Source: Liolophura sinensis
Taxonomy: Eukaryota; Mollusca; Polyplacophora; Chitonida; Chitonidae
Reading direction: 5' to 3'
Assembly: GCF_032854445.1 (NCBI RefSeq)
Contig: NC_088300.1
Location: forward strand, 19,635,608-19,699,607
DNA: 64,000 bases
The notes under the pieces are model-generated. The model searched no databases. It worked only from the letters and a program-made list of their open reading frames with translations, and was not told the DNA's origin. Positions 1-12,577 of this stretch are shown here, piece after piece (the stretch's first letter is position 1; each line of letters opens with the position of its first letter). Position numbers and translations under genes: made by a program.

Positions 1-1124
1 TGTAATAATCTTCAATGATTTACATATCTTGGTGAGTACAAATGAAGAGTGCATCTGACAGTTGCGTGGAAATTCAATGATAGAATTCAAAAAGCAAAGA
101 GGAAATATGACCATTGTGGCAAGGCAGTATTATTTTTAACACTAGGTTTTAATTCTCACAATAGTCATAAGATAGCCCATTTGGTTTTATATAATATGCT
201 TTTACTACTCAACACCATGTAGATTTATTATGCCTTTTATTACCACCCCGCCACCCCTTCCCTAAATTCTATCCTTTAGCTGAAATGATCACGTGTTTAA
301 TCCTGTTTTACCTATCCTATTATGGATACTTTTATGAAGGAGCCCGCAGCCCCATTTCATTGCCGTGTAATGAACGTTGTCCCATGCTGGATTAGTGGGG
401 GTAATGGTTAAATCGTCCACCGAGAGAATTCTCGGATTAAGAGATTGGCAATAGTTGACATACATAGGTCTTAGACCTTATTTCTGCGGATTAACACAAT
501 GATTTGTCGAAGCCGAACTATACTGCTTAATTAGCAGTGCTCATTTATAGTCGAGGATAGTTGATGTAGTCGAGGATAGTTGATGTAGTCGTGGATCCAG
601 GTTCGCTGAAATTAAAGGTAAGTACCGAATCGCCAGATGGCACATCTATTCTAGATTTGAATATTTACAAAAACGACGACAGTTTCCTCATTCGTCGGTG
701 TTCTGGTTTTCCTCTCTATGCTGTAGTCTTTTATTTTGTGTTCTTTGTTTCCGGTTTACTTGAATAGATATACCGCCATAGATATGGCTTTACACCTGAT
801 TTCATTCCTTTGAGTTACTACCATGAAATCCTTCAACTTTAGCGGCGAGTGCAAGGCCCGAGGCAAACTTATGACGTAATCAGCGATAAGGCTCTAATTA
901 CCCTGGTAAAAGTATGCCGCTCAGCTGATGCTTAAATGCCAAAAGTCGAAGGAAGACACTTCACGAGCTGTGTTTTTGGCTTGCAGCTGTTATGCTTCCT
1001 GGCTCCCTTCCTGGCATGGTGTCGACGGAATTATTCCACAACAACGCATGCGGCTTTCTGTGAATTTTAAAACTAAACACACTATTAGTCCTCCTAGACG
1101 CAAAGCTAACTTCTCTCTGTAGGC
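1..1124. other. Intergenic, no gene seen
   Basis: AT-rich unique sequence with no open frame that has coding character or splice context. The only structure seen is a 19-bp perfect tandem duplication at 550-568 and 569-587 (unit begins gtcgaggatag), followed by a third, broken unit. Confidence 0.6.
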
Positions 1125-1186
1125 CACTGACATGTTTGTAATTATGTATTATGAATGACATATTCATACTTACAAGCATGTCAGTG
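1125..1186. repeat. Inverted repeat (62-nt hairpin)
   Basis: Arms 1125-1141 and 1170-1186 are complementary over 17 bases with one mismatch (cactgacatg-t/c-ttgtaa). Nested inside is a second perfect pair, tatgaat at 1150-1156 and attcata at 1162-1168. It could be the core of a small palindromic transposon or a transcribed hairpin. The internal loop is strongly asymmetric, which argues against a classical microRNA precursor. Confidence 0.6.
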
Positions 1187-1861
1187 ACATATGAGTGACA
1201 CTGTAATAATTATTACATACACGCTGCAATTTTCTTTCAAACTTCGTGTTGTAACATTGCCCTCTAAATAACATCTGCCATAAACAGCAACAAATCAGCA
1301 CTATGAAAGTAACAATTTAATAAATCTTTTAATATAATAAAAGACTTACAGTTAGAGTGTAAAACTAGAGCAGCGACAATAATTCTCGCATTGTTATACA
1401 CTATATATATAAGAAGTTGTATTCAACACATCCTTGTGAAAATACATCTATTGTATTAAGGTTGGGTCGTCTAGGCAGAATTTGGCCTTTTTCCAGGAAA
1501 CCAAATCCCTTCTTAATAAATACAGATGAAAGAATCGAATCAGTATAAATAATGCAAAACGAGCACTGCAATCAAATACTTGCTCATCAGAGCATCACAT
1601 GACTTTTACATATCATAAATTTATCCGCGCGTTTAAACAAAATTTATTGCACAAGGAAGAAACAGTTTTGAAGGAAGCCATGTAAATGTCGCATGATAAT
1701 AATATTAATACACTGGCCATCTATTGTGATTGTCATATATGTTTATCTCGTGGCAATCGTGGTACTTTCAAAGTGAATAAAGGAAATTTAACTAAATGCC
1801 GTCCTTTATATAAACATCAACCCACATCAGACACGTGGGGGATAAAACACGATTGTGGGTG

Positions 1862-2119
1862 AGTCTTCATGCCCTTCACATCGGTCAAGCGAACGTCTTG
1901 GCGGCCGCCTGGAAGTCGAGAGACCTGTGATCAATCCTGGGTCGGGTCATACCAAAGACTTCAAAAATTATACTTGTTGCTGCCTCGCTTGCAGCTTAGT
2001 ACTTAGAGACCAAGACAAAGGAAGTGTCATGCCTGGTGTGCTCGGCATGGTATTTCAGTGGCGACAGCACTTTGGCGGCATGGACTCGCCCTGCCACATG
2101 AAGACACACAAAACTTGCT
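1862..2119 (+). mobile_element. SINE copy, family 3 (CGGCATGGACTCGCCC type)
   Basis: The head carries a B-box-like segment (gatcaatcctgggtc). The body reads gctgcctcgcttgcagc ... gtcatgcctggtgtgctcggcatg ... cggcatggactcgccctgcc. The same body recurs at 20511-20832, so this is a dispersed element. The 3' end is lost into a CA-rich microsatellite. The open frame across it is not a gene. Confidence 0.65.
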
Positions 2120-2139
2120 AAGCGCGACGTAAAAAGCTG

Positions 2140-2275
2140 AAGCACACATACTTACACCCACACATACGCACGTACGCACGTACGTACCTACCTACATACG
2201 TACGTACGTACGTACACACATACATACACACGCACGCACGCACGCACACACACACACACACAGTTTACATGTTAC
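2140..2275. repeat. Compound ACGT/CA microsatellite
   Basis: Degenerate (CACGTA)n, (ACGT)n, (CACG)n and (CA)n runs directly follow the 3' end of the family-3 SINE, as if grown from its simple-sequence tail. Confidence 0.85.
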
Positions 2276-4847
2276 ATGCATACATTCCTACATCCACACA
2301 TATCTACATACGTACATGCATGTACGCTGATCACGCTATCAAAAACATGTAAGTGCAAGAGCATTGCTGAGTTTTGACTCATTTCACACTGCTATGGGGT
2401 TTTGTTTTCCGCACACATGACTGGCACACATGACATTGTCAACTCCTCTTGTCTATGTGAGACAAAAATCCAGTTCTCAGTAATGGATTCCAAGCATTCC
2501 GCCCTCAAATTTAAGCTGGGTATTGCTGAATTTTTCAAGTGATCACCTATGGGTCTAATGTAACAATTTTAGTTGAAGAGACTCCATGAGTCCATGCCAC
2601 TCCCTTCTAGGTCCCTGATCCCATATATAGGTGTCTGCAAAAGCAAACATGACATCGCTTAGTCGCGAAATTTTGCTTGTATTTTGACTGAAACTTGTGC
2701 GATAAAGCAAAAAAAAAAATCAGGTTCTCTCATTTGGTGGAGCCTCAACGTCAAACTCAGGAATTTTTCATTTATACAGTTTTATGGTTGCAATCTACTC
2801 TACTTGGAAAATTTCACTGACCTTACAACTCTAACGCGTATTTTATTTGGCATAGAGTATACATAGCAAAGCACGCATAGGTTAACCATTTTAAACTGTA
2901 AAACCTGCAGTTCAATGTTTTGAATCGAGCCAACGTCTGAAATGTTTTGAACTCGATTTTCCGGTAAGGTATACGATCTGGTTGTTTGAGAATTTCTTCC
3001 ATCGGGACTTCTCGTTCGGAATTTTTTTTTTTTTTTGCTCTCTACTCTTTGTTATTAAACTCTATAGATTTTGTCATGAACAGTTATCTTTCAAAAGAGT
3101 CAGCACGGTTTTTCCCTGAGGTTCGAGTAGGTCATTTTAATTTCTCCGTTCAAAATTTTCAACGATTGGATTATTGGTAGAGGGGGGTTCTCTCGTGCAA
3201 GTTTTTGATATCCTTTTAACTCGTACAACTTGTAGGTTCAATGTAAACCAAGCATCAGGAAGGACTCGAATCGAAAGGGTTAGCGAAATATTCTTACTGG
3301 GCGCCATAGGACCACGAAACTGGCTATGGGCACGGTTCCATTGGCAATTAGCTTTGGGTATATGCCTCCACCTTCATATAGGGTGCTCCATGTAAATGTC
3401 TACGTGTAATAGTGTGAAGTCAATATCTTATATTCTGGATATTTAGTTTTCTTTCTGCTACTATCAACAATCCAGTTGTAAACCCTTTCCACGTTTTAAT
3501 TGTGAAAGTTGCATGTGAACTTCCGAATACTAAAAGTGTTTTCTGTCTCTTATGGCCTGACACGTATGAAAGACTCCCTCACCCCCACGGGCATAGGCGT
3601 GCGATTTTGCATAATACACAGCAGGGATTTCTAATCATCGCCTCAATTTCCCTTAGCCACCTCTGTAACAAACAGTGAGTCTATACAAGTCAAGACGGTG
3701 TATGATTTGTTGGCACCATTGTCTACGAAAAATTTTATCCTTTAGATAAACCAGATTATTATCTTGTTGTACCCGAGCCAGGATAATGTGAGATAATCAT
3801 ATGTTTTACACGCTTAATCTCGTCTTACAGTTTGACACCCTCTCTAACATGGAATTTTTTAAAACAATGCTTTCTGTCCGTGAAAGTGTTTGTAAGAATC
3901 ATAAGATTTTTGTGACCGTATAGTTGTCTTTGAACGCATTTGGATGAGGCAGTTAAAATTCTAACTTAAGTACTTAAACCACAACAAACAGCTATGAAAC
4001 TGAATCGATCTTTCGTGGTCAACACGCACTTTCTTCTAAGATGTGTGGATACATTCTAAATCTTCTGTGAGTAAATAATGGACAAAATGAACGATTATTT
4101 AGCGCTTAAAATTGGGAAATTCGACAATCGTCCACAGGTATCTTGATTCACGTTTGCTGTCGTAATCTATCATCAAATGTTAAAATGTTAAAAATGAGTA
4201 TCACTTCGGTTCAACTTTTAATGTTTAGCTAAAGTCAAAGACTAATTTATTTTCTCTATGCGTCCAAACAGACACTCGTAAAGCAGGTGTCAACCAAGAT
4301 GGAAGTTCCAGGTCAATAATCGCAAGACGGATTCCCAAAACGACGCTTTACACACAATGGCAAGAACTAGGAGACAAAGTATGAAAATAGAACGGAATCA
4401 TGCAAATTAATGCTGGAAAGACACAAGGTTTGTTTTAGGGGACTGAGTGGAGTAAGTATTCACATCGTGTGCCATGCTAGAGTAAGTTGCCGATAACAAA
4501 TATGTATCTAAGTTGCACTTTGATTGCAACTGTTCATATATCCAACGCTGCGATCTAATTCAACACGATGAATATACAGCCCTAAGTTATAATCCCGCTG
4601 CTTGGATTTCTTTCCAGCAAATAGTTATCGCTCGTATCAAAGTTTTCTGGAAACAACAGAACATATCCATAATGGTTAGATATCCACAATTTTGTGAAAC
4701 GTTGGGAATAATTTTATTCTTAAAATCTCTGCATATCGCAAGTTGGATGTTGTTTTACAACCACGTTATCATTTGAATGTAATGACAACCAAACAATTTC
4801 TTCCCAATTCCTTGTCCACCAGCAGAATCAAATGCCATGTTTGTAAC
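2276..4847. other. Intergenic, nothing recognisable
   Basis: Unique AT-rich sequence. A poly-T run lies near 3022-3037. Open frames of 60-87 codons on the plus strand lack composition or splice context suggesting a gene, and I see no repeats. Confidence 0.5.
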
Positions 4848-4952
4848 CGGCTGATGGTCGTGAGTTTCGCTAAGGCTCTGTCCGTTTTCCTCACACCACA
4901 ATGCTGACCGCCGTAGTATAAGTGATATCTCGTTGAGTACGCCGTATAACTG
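4848..4952 (+). mobile_element. SINE family 1, 3' fragment
   Basis: Contains the family-1 body: gatggtcgtgagttt, gctctgtccgttttcctcac, ccaccacaatgctgaccgccg and gttgagtacgccgtataac. The tRNA-like head and the AATAAAT tail are not visible. Same family as the full copy at 21768-22033. Confidence 0.75.
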
Positions 4953-6737
4953 TGACTAATCCCAATGGAGTACCTCTAGGGTAAATGTCATATATCTCAT
5001 TACTGTGAAGTTTTACAGAACATCGGGTAGTACATTAAGATGATGCGAATTCCTGTTAAGTTTTTCAACCCCTCTGTACCATCGCGTTTAACAAGTTTAT
5101 GCAGGAGCATGAGTATATAAAAATCTTGTTAAGGGAAAAGTCCCTTTTCCAAAGTGGTCTACGTTATACAGCTCTTTTTCGTCAATCATAAAACCAATCA
5201 AAATTTTGTTTCATTTCATTGAATTCCGATAAACAAATTATGCAAGGAATCTGGATTTCAACTGTTTCTATTAGCGGAACTTTAATAACATAGAGTCTAA
5301 TATCAGTATCATTATTTTTAGAATTTTTGTATGTGAAAGTCTATCATGCTCTTACTAAAATCTGCTTACAAAAACTCCTCCTGTTCTGAAACATGGAAAG
5401 TTACTGTACACACGTGTCACGCTGACAAACATGTCCTACTGGTTATTCGTTTGGGATCCTTGAGAGTACACATCGTGCTAATTTATGGCAAGGCCGGTCC
5501 TTGGTGTTACAGGCGTGTAAATTGCTACCATCTATGCATTTACATGAACAGTTAGAATAAAACCCTGACTGAGGTTACTTGACAAGAGGCTGTGTTTCAC
5601 CGGTTACATGTGACCATTTGCCAACTATCACAATGTCGTCACTGCTCTGGTCTTACTTTCTATGATGTATGTCTTTAATTATATTGTACTCAATAATTCT
5701 GTGATTGTCACAGTTCTCGTACGGGTCTGACACCAGAAACTATGCTCACACAAAGCCAGAGATATCATGCATGTAGTGTCTGTCACTTCATTCGTATAGT
5801 CAATTTTAATAGGACCTGTCGAATAATTCAAAAATTCTCATCTCGTTTAGAGCCGTTGATATCGACAATGGCACCACAGGAGAATTATCTGAATAGGACA
5901 AATTCAAATTTGGATAATGATACATATTTGTTGTTTTGAACCAACCTTCTGCTGTATAAGAGGCATAGTCGTTAATAACTCTTCCCATTACAGTAATTCA
6001 CTGCCATAAGCTGTAACATAAATATACTATGATACAGTTTGCGAAGTTCCCCATGTCTAACTCCGTGTACTCCTCGTTATAAACACGTTTACAGATGTAA
6101 AATAATGACCCATTCAGCGTGTCTACTACTGAGAAGCTTATGGCCGCGTTTTCTTATAAATACCATAGTCTTTCTTGTAAAATTGGATGTGCATACACAA
6201 ATACTTTATTGTTCCTAAAAGCATGGCGTAGCATACTGAGCCAGCTGCTTATCAATCAAATGTTCTAAACGAGAGAAGCGTCTTTAGATTTTTGTCCATA
6301 TGGCACACTTCAGGTCTAAAACAAATTGTTGAACTTTCAAGGACTTCAATGAAGAATGTCCCCATACACCCCTGGTAAGAAAAACCCACCCACAAACCAC
6401 GTCTAATGACGGCTTACCCAACTGATGAAAGTATAGTGGTTTACATGAGTGATAACTTCATTATCTAGTTGCAACCCCCCTCGTTGCAGTACCCTCAGGT
6501 ATTTAATTAGCACCTTAGCATCGTAAAACCTCGACAATTCAACGCTTTGATGAATCCGTCAGGGATTGTTTTCGCATAATTCTGGTCCGCCACACATGTC
6601 TATCGTGTACAATGTTTTCTAACAGACCATTTTGTTTGGCACTGTCTTTCGTTCCATATCTGGAATGAAAACAAAAAGGAAAACAGTGTGATGCTATTGA
6701 CATGGCGTGGTCAAGGGATAGGGTGAATTTTACTTGT
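4953..6737. other. Intergenic between repeats
   Basis: Apart from the R1 repeat at 5540-5655, I see no gene, RNA or promoter signal. The short overlapping open frames at 5742-5988 on both strands look like chance. Confidence 0.5.
5540..5655 (+). repeat. Dispersed repeat R1, copy 1
   Basis: Reads cagttagaataaaaccctgactgaggtta, then tttcaccggttacatgtgaccatttgcc, then aactatcaca with short gaps. Closely related copies lie at 26374-26472 and 28551-28668 (plus) and at 39686-39782 and 32530-32578 (minus). No tRNA promoter boxes or coding capacity, so it is more likely a MITE-like or other non-autonomous element. Confidence 0.65.
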
Positions 6738-7081
6738 TCAGCGTCCGCTTCGGGACCGGTAGATCCAGGATCAATCCTTGATCGAGTCACACCTAAGACT
6801 TTAAAAGAGCAAGTTGTAACTTCCTCGCTTGGCGTTCAGCATGAAGGGGATAGTGCAACGACTGGTTGACCCGTATCAGTATAATGGCTCGGGCGGTTCG
6901 GCTTACTCGTCTCAGTGAAGCAGCACTAAATAAAATAGCGGTGGAAATCCGTCCTGCAACAAGGAGGCACATTACACGTACATGCACCCAATGATTCCTT
7001 CGTCGTCATATGACTGAAAAATTGTTCAGTACGACGTTAAACCCCAAGCACTCACTCACTCACTCACTCACTCACTCACTT
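6738..7081 (+). mobile_element. SINE family 2, near-complete copy
   Basis: A tRNA-derived head with a B-box-like agatccaggatcaatcc is followed by the body (cgcttggcgttcagcatgaa, gactggttgacccgtatcag, ggtggaaatccgtcctgc) and the 3' end (cgtcgtcatatgactgaaaa, acgacgttaaaccccaagca). The tail is eight or more CACT repeats. The 5' part of the head (A box) is eroded. Related copies lie at 14137, 21214, 24161, 24549, 40068 and 62412. Confidence 0.85.
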
Positions 7082-9429
7082 GTTCAGGGTGCGAGACCAA
7101 TCGGTTGTGTTAATACCGAGAAAGACATTTCTCTCCGTTATTAAATCTTCGTTTAAATCCACCTCGAATTAGCCTGTTCCATGAAGGTCACACATTTCCC
7201 CTAGATAACACAGCCGCTCTGCGAGATGGTTATTGTGATGCGGGTTGGGGGTAGGGACGCTGCTGTGAACTGAGAACAGTTGATGACGTACACTAGACGA
7301 TATTCACCCCTAAATGTTTTGTCCATCGTGATTACCAGAACGTTTGCTAAAACACAAGATGATCTCTTTTATCATCTTCACAACTCTTCGGTGGTAATTC
7401 TGTGGTCAGTGCTAGATCCATAGACACTGATTGATTAATTCATGTGTTTGATTGGTGTTTTACACCGCTAGCTGGAAAATATTTAACATCTGCGTCGCTT
7501 GGGCTGTTTGTGGATGCAGAAGTAGGACAAAGAACATGGGGATTCAAAAGCCATCTTTGTGTATAAGGCCATCTGACGTTTGCCGCATGCAACGGAGACA
7601 ACATGAACTGGATTCGAACAGCCGACCACCATCGTATATAAAGTAAAAATTCATGAGGATAGTCGTTTCAATAACGAGGCATCTGTTGTCTGAGTGAAGA
7701 AAGCGAGTGTAGTTCAGGGGACAACCGGTAGTTATAACATTGATATCAGATGTATGGGAGGGGGGGGGGGTTAATACATTTTAAGGTATACAAATCTTAT
7801 TTTTGAACACAAAAAGTCAAAAATGTTGACCATTGTTGACCTTTTGACTGTATGTATCGTTGAATGTACATATGCTTAAGGATAGGAATCCAAATGTACA
7901 AAAATACTAATAAATTGGACTAGTTTAAATAATATAGTTAGTATAGCTAGTTGATAGAAAGTTATGCGAATTATTCACTTCATTATGTGTGCTCTTGGAC
8001 AAATTAAAAAGACCCGACAATATATTGTAATATCTGACAAAGAATGTGTCTTTGATTGCGCGTGATGCACGAAAGGTTTGGGCTGTGATCTTTCCTAACG
8101 TTTGACACCTGGGACCCTTAGTCTCTCACTGATACAAGGACAGAAAAACACTTGTGACATAATATTTAACGACCATAATGTAGTAGGCGTGACAAAGGAT
8201 GGCTGTCAGAAGACACCCAGAAGGCAGGTCGCGGACTCCCTCTTTAGTTAAGACAAGTAGCCCGGCCTGCAGCTGTTGTATGAGTGACAAACTTGTTACC
8301 TGTGGATAATCCAGAGTCGACAGTGGCGACTGCCTTTATCCTCTGTTGGCAATAGTCTGGTAATGTGACCCCTTCGATGCACCCCAACCTCTTAGCTGAT
8401 AATTAAAGTGACTCTTGATGCGAATGTCAGTTAATACTGTTCCCCTAACCACAGACATGTTTGGCCCTCGTTTGTATAAAAGATGTTCACATTACCGCCA
8501 GACGACAAATACGTGGAATTTTAACTTGATAATGAACCTTATCGGTGCTAATAAATCATAAATAAATCCACTACGTATAAAAGATCATTAACTCTCTGTC
8601 GAAACTGTTACCAATTTGCACATTATCCTTTATTCTGCTTATGTGTGCACAGCTGTACCATTCAATACCCCGAGCTTATCTAAGGTAGGATTAGAGGGTT
8701 TCCTCCTTTCTTTAAAGTTATCTTCAAGAGGCACATTTGTAGATTCAAGCTCTTGAAATATCGCATGCAATGTTGCTGACATATACACATACCTGTTATA
8801 ACGTATGTTATTCCATAACACGTAAATTTGTTCATTGCGCTTCCCGTTTCAAAAACTGTTGACTGCTTCTCTTTGTATGATTCCGTCCTATTTTAATACT
8901 TTCTATACTTTCTTATTTCTTTGATAGTTTGTGTTAAACGTCGTTTTGGGAATTAGCCTTGTGATTATTGACCCAGAACGTCCTTACTGGTTGACGCCAA
9001 TCATAAGATTGTCTGTTTTGACGCATAGTTTTATATTTATTACATCACACGGCAAATGTTATAACCTATTACTACATAGTATGGCGTAACAAGGGCTTTC
9101 AAAAGAACATTGAACATTAATATTAGTCTGACGCCCCATCTTGTCAGCTATACTTGTTAGAGCAATGGTTCATTAGCGAGAGTTAATATGGCGGTCAAAA
9201 CCAGAGCATGCAAACCTGCCTTATAAAAGGGTTTCTAATCTGCCCCAAAATAACATTTTCCAATAATTTTTACAATATTAAAACATATAATATGTAAGTG
9301 CACTACACAGACAACACTGATAAAACGGATATTTGAACACACTAGTAAACATGTCATATGTTTTCTAAGAAACACCAGTGTTTTGGCTTATGTTTTAACA
9401 AAGACGTTCGCGTGTATTGTCCCACCGTA
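7082..9429. other. Intergenic, no gene seen
   Basis: Unique AT-rich sequence with a 12-base G run near 7759-7770. No convincing open frame, RNA gene or repeat copy otherwise. Confidence 0.5.
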
Positions 9430-9545
9430 TGTAACACGTTTATTGATAAGACGCCTGCGTTTAGATAAAAACAGCAAGGCGTTTGCACATTAATGCGTGT
9501 GGTTTTATAAATACATGTCATGCGTTGTTAATATTTGCAGTGTAT
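9430..9545 (+). repeat. Dispersed repeat R2, copy 1
   Basis: About 115 bases match 40340-40455 closely: the shared core includes gataaaaacagcaaggcg, tttgcacattaa and tttataaatacatg, and both copies end in ttaatatttgcagtg. Weaker similarity extends about 100 bases upstream. The element holds a TATA-like tttataaat and ends like a splice acceptor. The flanks diverge immediately after cagtg. Confidence 0.75.
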
Positions 9546-10200
9546 ATGTGTTTCTAAAAAGTGTAAATTTTTGTATCGTTATCGATGCTACGGCAAACTG
9601 AAAATACCCCAATGTTCATTTCGGGCAATTTTGTGCGATTTTAATTCCCGATATAATGATGCAGGAAGTTGTTCCACAATTTGTACAGGATTTTCTATCT
9701 CAATACTTCTAACTCTTGAGCAAAAGATATTCTGGCCGCACGACTTCCTTTAAGGTTAAAACATTAAATCTGTATTTTGTTTTGCGAGAATTATGATGCA
9801 CTGATGTTGAAGAAATAAATGGCAGCTTGACATGTCCTTCGGCTGTAGTATGATGATTAGGCAGTATATTAAAGCAAACCTAGTTTTGTTTGGGGAGAGA
9901 AGTCGTTCGAATCTGGTTAGGTTACCTCAGTGTTCAGTTTTTTTAGATGTTATTAAATATACTGATAACTCAAAACATATTAATTTCATTTTTGCAGTGA
10001 TTCCAACATTTGACCCGATTACCATATGTTGTTGGAACAGGGGAGGTAACTAAGGCGGGATCCGTACGTGGCTATCACAGCGAAGCCGTGATTCTACTTT
10101 TAATTCGACATTAACGTCCATTTATTTACTATTTAGTATATTACTCCAATCTATGGTCCTAACCAACCTGCACTCAGCTCATGGTCACTTTCCTCTCTAG

Positions 10201-10358
10201 TCATCGACGTGGGAAGGTCCGCAGCAAACTGCGGATGGTCGTGGGTTTGCCGCAGGTTCTTCAAGATTTCCTCCCACCGTAATGCTGTCTGCCGTTATAT
10301 AAGTGAAAGGTTGTTGACAACGGCGTAAATCACCACTCAAACAAATAAATAAATATAA
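10201..10358 (+). mobile_element. SINE family 1, 3' part
   Basis: Carries ctgcggatggtcgtgggttt, cctcccaccgtaatgctg, tataagtgaaa and ggcgtaaatcaccactcaaa, then an (AAAT)n tail. The tRNA head is missing. Same element as 21768-22033. Confidence 0.8.
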
Positions 10359-10611
10359 CAATCTTATTCAAATAGAAAGAATATATATTTTACACCAAAA
10401 ATGTCCTCTGGAGGAAAACATTTTCCCCGCATGTCGGAATGTCGGGCATGTAACATGTAAACTAAACTTACACAGCCCTAAAGCAAACATTCAAATAAGT
10501 TTAATGCAACATTTTTACAGGACAGTGTATATCTGTAGCTATGTGCTGGCATTGATGTCTTTTTTTCCCAGGACACCTCGCCATTATATCTGTATGTAGA
10601 CAATCTTATGT

Positions 10612-10685
10612 CAACAAAACGCAACTTTTATTTTCCGTCGGTGGATAGGAGCCACTTTTATTTTCCGTCCGTGAATAGTTGTGTT
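10612..10685 (+). repeat. Short tandem duplication (~35 bp x2)
   Basis: Two adjacent units each contain acttttattttccgtc followed by (g/c)gtg(g/a)atag. No coding or promoter context seen. Confidence 0.7.
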
Positions 10686-12360
10686 TTGAGAGTATTCACA
10701 CAATCCTGTTGGACTTGAATAAGGACTAAAAGGTTTTAACATCACAGTGTCTGAACTTACCTCACCCCACGGCACTTCAAATTATCCCCTATCCTCTCAG
10801 CCTTCCCCGTCATTGGTTACGTAACATAACTGAAAAGATCAGAGGTCAACAAAAGCATCACAGGGTCTCCTCTCGAGCGACGCCATTGCTAACAGTTGTG
10901 CTTAACCGTAATGAGGATTAGAAAAAGCAACATGTTGACGATTGGACTCTTATCACCGTGTGTGATCAAGCGCTTGCGTACAGAGTGTCATAAAAGACAC
11001 GTATGTTAAGCGCGACAGGTGCTGGTATGGTTTATCAATACCTCCATCATGACTCCATACATCCATATAGAGGTATAATTTATATATCAGTATCTCAATT
11101 AATTATATGTATACATCTTTAGGGGGATATAAATCATATATTATTTTTAATTACTGGTATGTATATATCTTTATAGAAGCATAATTTATATATCCGGTAA
11201 AATCTATATATCAGTATATTAATTAATTATATGTGTATATCTGTATAGAGGTATAATTTATGTTTTTGTCTCTCAAACAGTAATATGCTAATTTGCATGC
11301 GCGGAACATTGTAAAATGAAAATCTGCTTAAGGGTCTTCGATCAACTAGACTCATAAATCCCCAGAATGTCGTGTTTTGTTCGGAAAGTGTAATGTGAAT
11401 TGACTAATTCATAATTGTAGAAATTCTCTTCATTTGTACGACTTTTTCTTGAAAAAGATGTCGGACAATTAATGAAAAGTTTTAAATAGTGTGGTTTATG
11501 AAGGCATTTCATTTGAAACATATTTTAAGAATGTACAGAATTTATCATAGGCCCGGAGATGGTTCCATGCCCTGAAGGAAGTGCAAGAAACAAATACCAG
11601 CTATTTTGGGCAAAAATCGGCCAGCACAAATTCAGTCGTGTGTTTGCCATTATGATATTTTTATGTTTTGTGAAAATTAGGGAATGGGTTGCACTCTACA
11701 ATTTTAGTTTCCATCGATTTCGAAAAGCTTGAATAGTCCACGTCAGTTTAGTTATCACGAAGATAATTCCGAATTCTGCACGCACTTGTAACACAATTAT
11801 CCGCAGGAAGAAGGATTTGACACTATTCTCCACATAAGTATTTGGTTATATTTTAGTTGACATAAAACGATTGAAGTGGAAAAAATGGCAAAAGATAAAG
11901 CCAAAATGGCAAAAGATAAAGCCAGGCTTATCAGCTGTAAGTGTAAAAGAAATCACAGCTTTGTACAGCGACAAACTCTTGGCAGCTGCAGCAGGTCCTG
12001 GTGAAATGAAATCCCACTGAAAGCGACTTACACCTGTCACTTGCACACCTGTAAAGCGGCATACTTGCCATGACCACGTGTGACAATAGTTACGTCACAT
12101 TTCTCTGTGATTGTCACAGCCGTAAGGCTATACGATTGGGTAATATCAATAAGTGCCAATTTTTTTAATCCTCAGAAAGCACAAGACAGGCCTTATTGGA
12201 AAGCTTTTTGGAAACCAGTATTTTACTATAAATTACAATTTACTTCTTTGGTACCATTCTTGAGGTTTTCATTGTCACAAAATGTTCATTGTTCACCAGA
12301 AGCGTACATTGTTTTTTGTCTCGGTGGTATGTGAATAGTTGATTATACTGGGCGGAGGTT
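10686..12360. other. Intergenic, no gene seen
   Basis: Apart from the AT-rich array at 11050-11275 there is a small duplication of gccaaaatggcaaaagataaa around 11885-11925. No exon or RNA supported. Confidence 0.5.
11050..11275. repeat. Degenerate AT-rich tandem repeat
   Basis: Several divergent units of the type atagaggtataatttatatatcagtat with aattaattatatgt. It is a low-complexity array with no gene. Confidence 0.6.
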
Positions 12361-12577
12361 TTACTTATTTATTTACCTGATTGGAGTACTCAAGAATATT
12401 TCACTTTAACGACGGCGGTCAGTATTATGGTAGGAGGAAACATGACATAGACCGGGGAATACCCACGACCATCCGTAGATTGTCGACAGACCTTCCCACT
12501 TAGGACTGGAGAAGTCAGCATGAAATGGACTTGAACATGACTAGTCATGAAAATGCGCTTGCCCACGGAGCTTCTTA
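12361..12577 (-). mobile_element. SINE family 1, minus-strand copy
   Basis: Reads tatttatttacctgattgg, tactcaagaatatttcac, acgacggcggtcag, attatggtaggaggaaac, cccacgaccatccg, accttcccact and ggacttgaac in plus orientation. That is the reverse complement of the 21768 element, from the AAAT tail to a decayed tRNA-like head. Confidence 0.8.
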
